A stretch of 64,000 nt of DNA from Begonia masoniana (lineage: Eukaryota > Streptophyta > Magnoliopsida > Cucurbitales > Begoniaceae): NCBI GenBank assembly GCA_022432975.1, contig CM039509.1, positions 47,427,184 through 47,491,183 of the forward strand, in the 5' to 3' direction. A program made the translations under genes and the position numbers. This document shows, in pieces, positions 61,511 through 64,000 of the stretch. The notes under the pieces are model-generated. The model was not told the origin of the DNA. It searched no databases and worked only from the letters and a program-made list of their open reading frames with translations. The number at the start of each line of letters is the position of its first letter. Position 1 is the first letter of the stretch.

Positions 61511-61710
61511 TGTGACAGCCCGAAATCGGACCCGATCGGGATCCGAGAACCGAGCCGTCACTCCGGGACATTTACAGAAAACAGGGACAACTATTTTTTT
61601 TTCGACTTTTTAAAACTCACGGACATTTAAAAAGGATGACATAAAATAAAATAAAAGTAAAAATAAATAAACATAAACTGGAAATCATACAGTGGAAGAC
61701 TTACAGTAGA

Positions 61711-62029
61711 TGACAAGGGTGGATGACAGGGGTGGATGACATAATTGACTGGGGCGGATGACTGGGGCGGATGACTGGGGGTGGATGACAGAATTGACTT
61801 TGACTGGGGCGGATGACTGGGGGTGGATGACAGAATTGACTCTGACTGGGGCGGATGACTGGGGCGGATGACTGGGGCGGATGACTGGGGCAGATGACTG
61901 GGCGGATGACTGGGGCGGATGACTGGGGGTGGATGACAGAATTGACTTGACTGGGGCGGATGACTTGGGCGGATGACTGGGGCGGATGACTGGGGCGGAT
62001 GACTGGGGCGGATGACTGAATTGACAACA
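61711..62029 (-). repeat. GGGGCGGATGACT minisatellite, block 1
   Basis: A short array of 14-bp modules (GATGACTGGGGCG type) with interspersed GGTGGATGACAGAATTGAC modules. Confidence 0.9.
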
Positions 62030-62030
62030 T

Positions 62031-62417
62031 TTAACAGGATGACATATAAACAGAAGACATAACAACAGAAGGCATAAAACTTCAAAATTTACTAAAAACC
62101 CGATTCAAAAACATAGTTTTAAAACAACATACTTGACAACATGACAGAGATTCGAGAAAAACAAACGGCATGGATAGCTCAAAAACTCGAGACAATCCAT
62201 GCACACCCTAAAAGGAAAAGATTCCAAACAGTTCCAGAATATTTCAAAATACACCATCAACTGAGACAGAGGTTTTTAAGAAAAATAAAACATAAACACA
62301 ATACCTATGCATTGTGTTAAAATCTAGAGAAAACTGTACAAACCTGATATACATTGAACCTGATATACATTTTCAAAGTTTTCACCAGACAGGAGTTTTC
62401 AAACTTCAACACAGAAT
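62031..62417 (-). repeat. LTR flank, duplicated copy 1
   Basis: Sequence from AACAGGATGACATATAAAC to CTTCAACACAGAATC, repeated almost exactly at 63420-63802. The second minisatellite block lies between the two copies, so an array-plus-flank segment of about 1.4 kb was duplicated within the LTR. Confidence 0.9.
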
Positions 62418-62419
62418 CG

Positions 62420-63420
62420 TGACAGAATTGACTTTGACTGGGGCGGATGACTGGGGGTGGATGACAGAATTGACTTTGACTGGGGCGGATGACTGGGGCG
62501 GATGACTGGGGGTGGATGACAGAATTGACTTTGACTGGGGCGGATGACTGGGGGTGGATGACAGAATTGACTTTGACTGGGGCGGATGACTGGGGGTGGA
62601 TGACAGAATTGACTTTGACTGGGGCGGATGACTGGGGGTGGATGACAGAATTGACTTTGACTGGGGCGGATGACTGGGGCGGATGACTGGGGCGGATGAC
62701 TGGGGGTGGATGACAGAATTGACTTTGACTGGGGCGGATGACTGGGGGTGGATGACAGAATTGACTTTGACTGGGGCGGATGACTGGGGGTGGATGACAG
62801 AATTGACTTTGACTGGGGCGGATGACTGGGGGTGGATGACAGAATTGACTTTGACTGGGGCGGATGACTGGGGGTGGATGACAGAATTGACTTTGACTGG
62901 GGCGGATGACTGGGGCGGATGACTGGGGGTGGATGACAGAATTGACTTTGACTGGGGCGGATGACTGGGGGTGGATGACAGAATTGACTTTGACTGGGGC
63001 GGATGACTGGGGCGGATGACTGGGGGTGGATGACAGAATTGACTTTGACTGGGGCGGATGACTGGGGGTGGATGACAGAATTGACTTTGACTGGGGCGGA
63101 TGACTGGGGGTGGATGACAGAATTGACTTTGACTGGGGCGGATGACTGGGGGTGGATGACAGAATTGACTTTGACTGGGGCGGATGACTGGGGCGGATGA
63201 CTGGGGCGGATGACTGGGGGTGGATGACAGAATTGACTTTGACTGGGGCGGATGACTGGGGGTGGATGACAGAATTGACTTTGACTGGGGCGGATGACTG
63301 GGGCGGATGACTGGGGGTGGATGACAGAATTGACTTTGACTGGGGCGGATGACTGGGGGTGGATGACAGAATTGACTTTGACTGGGGCGGATGACTGGGG
63401 GTGGATGACAGAATTGACTT
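62420..63420 (-). repeat. 42-bp minisatellite, block 2
   Basis: About 21 units of 42 bp (GACTGGGGCGGATGACTGGG plus GGTGGATGACAGAATTGACTTT), with occasional extra 14-bp modules. It produces frames of 385 and 351 residues on the minus strand (62317-63474, 62399-63454) that are not genes. Confidence 0.95.
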
Positions 63421-63802
63421 TAACAGGATGACATATAAACAGAAGACATAACAACAGAAGGCATAAAACTTCAAAATTTACTAAAAACCCGATTCAAAAC
63501 ATAGTTTTAAAACAACATACTTGACAACATGACAGAGATTCGAGAAAAACAAACGGCATGGATAGCTCAAAAACTCGAGACAATCCATGCACACCCTAAA
63601 GGAAAAGATTCCAAACAGTTCCAGAATATTTCAAAATACACCATCAACTGAGACAGAGGTTTTTAAGAAAAATAAACATAAACACAATACCTATGCATTG
63701 TGTTAAAAATCTAGAAAACTGTACAGAACCTGATATACATTGAACCTGATATACATTTTCAAAGTTTCACCAGACAGGAGTTTTCAAACTTCAACACAGA
63801 AT
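63420..63802 (-). repeat. LTR flank, duplicated copy 2
   Basis: Second copy of 62031-62417, with a few single-base indels. Confidence 0.9.
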
Positions 63803-64000
63803 CTATACATCGTTTTAAGATTTCAAAAAAAAAAAACTGTACAGGACTGGAAATAACTTTCAAAAATACATTTTTCACAGGATTAACTTTTGTCTGACTG
63901 CAGCAACCAAACCCCATGAGCTCGATTCGCCAACTACATCAACTCATCATCCTGAGGCACAATATCCTCATCTGGAGGATCCATACCTACAACAGGGAGT

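Larger units (their letters stand above)
61511..64000 (-). mobile_element. LTR of Tekay-related element, runs off window
   Basis: Starts TGTGACAGCCCG on the plus strand, the reverse complement of the CGGGCTGTCACA end of the LTRs at 22472 and 41136. Near 63,900-64,000 it contains the reverse complement of the GTACGGATCC...GATGAGGA...GTGCCTCAGG block of those LTRs. So this is a related LTR in minus orientation whose 5' part lies beyond the window. It contains a 42-bp minisatellite in two blocks and a duplicated flank. Confidence 0.9.

Noticed and set aside
62317..63474. Frames of 385 and 351 residues on the minus strand, proline/serine rich
   Set aside because: Products of the 42-bp minisatellite inside an LTR; not a cell-wall protein gene.

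Overview
This is nuclear DNA of a flowering plant, most likely a eudicot. It is AT-rich, its genes have short GT-AG introns, several LTR elements carry initiator-tRNA-Met primer sites, and it holds a Cassandra element with 5S-derived LTRs and a MIZ1-like gene. The species cannot be named from the sequence.

Positions 1 to about 46,480 are a tandem segmental duplication. The repeated unit (about 4 kb without insertions) carries two minus-strand genes: a three-exon Asterix homologue (WDR83OS/UPF0139, a subunit of the ER PAT chaperone complex) and a single-exon gene for a 124-residue protein with a PNRC-type proline motif. Units start near 1 (its left end lies outside the window), 7453, 24432 (truncated), 33555 and 36952. 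Units 1 and 4 are one type and units 2 and 5 another, so a two-unit block seems to have been duplicated. An apparently original, complete Asterix gene follows at 47557-48905.

The units are heavily invaded. There is a Tekay-like Ty3 chromovirus with an open pol ORF (11021-22472), nested in a hAT-like element. There are solo LTRs at 513-3103, 8578-9797, 28101-30812, 37375-41136 and 41662-42881, a minus-strand gag/LTR remnant (27065-33554), a Cassandra TRIM (5532-6427) that has become part of the PNRC reading frame, a hairpin foldback element in three units, and a 464-bp deleted LTR element. Most insertions have target-site duplications visible in the sequence, and units lacking an insertion act as natural empty sites, which orders the events. 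Several LTRs contain large family-specific minisatellites (69, 27, 42 and about 62 bp). These create long spurious ORFs.

From 47,557 to 61,510 the sequence is ordinary single-copy DNA: Asterix (minus), CFAP20/BUG22 (minus, five exons), a MIZ1-like DUF617 gene (plus, intronless) and a ZIFL-type major facilitator transporter (minus, 16 exons). All appear intact and share no obvious pathway. At 61,511 another LTR of the Tekay-like group begins in minus orientation and runs off the window.

The most notable unexplained structure is that four diverged LTR families share one gene-like layout: a CT-rich leader ending in a splice-donor-like site, a 45-54 nt mini-exon followed by GTAAGT, and a hairpin with compensatory changes at a branch-point-like TTACTRAG just before a TGTAG acceptor-like site.
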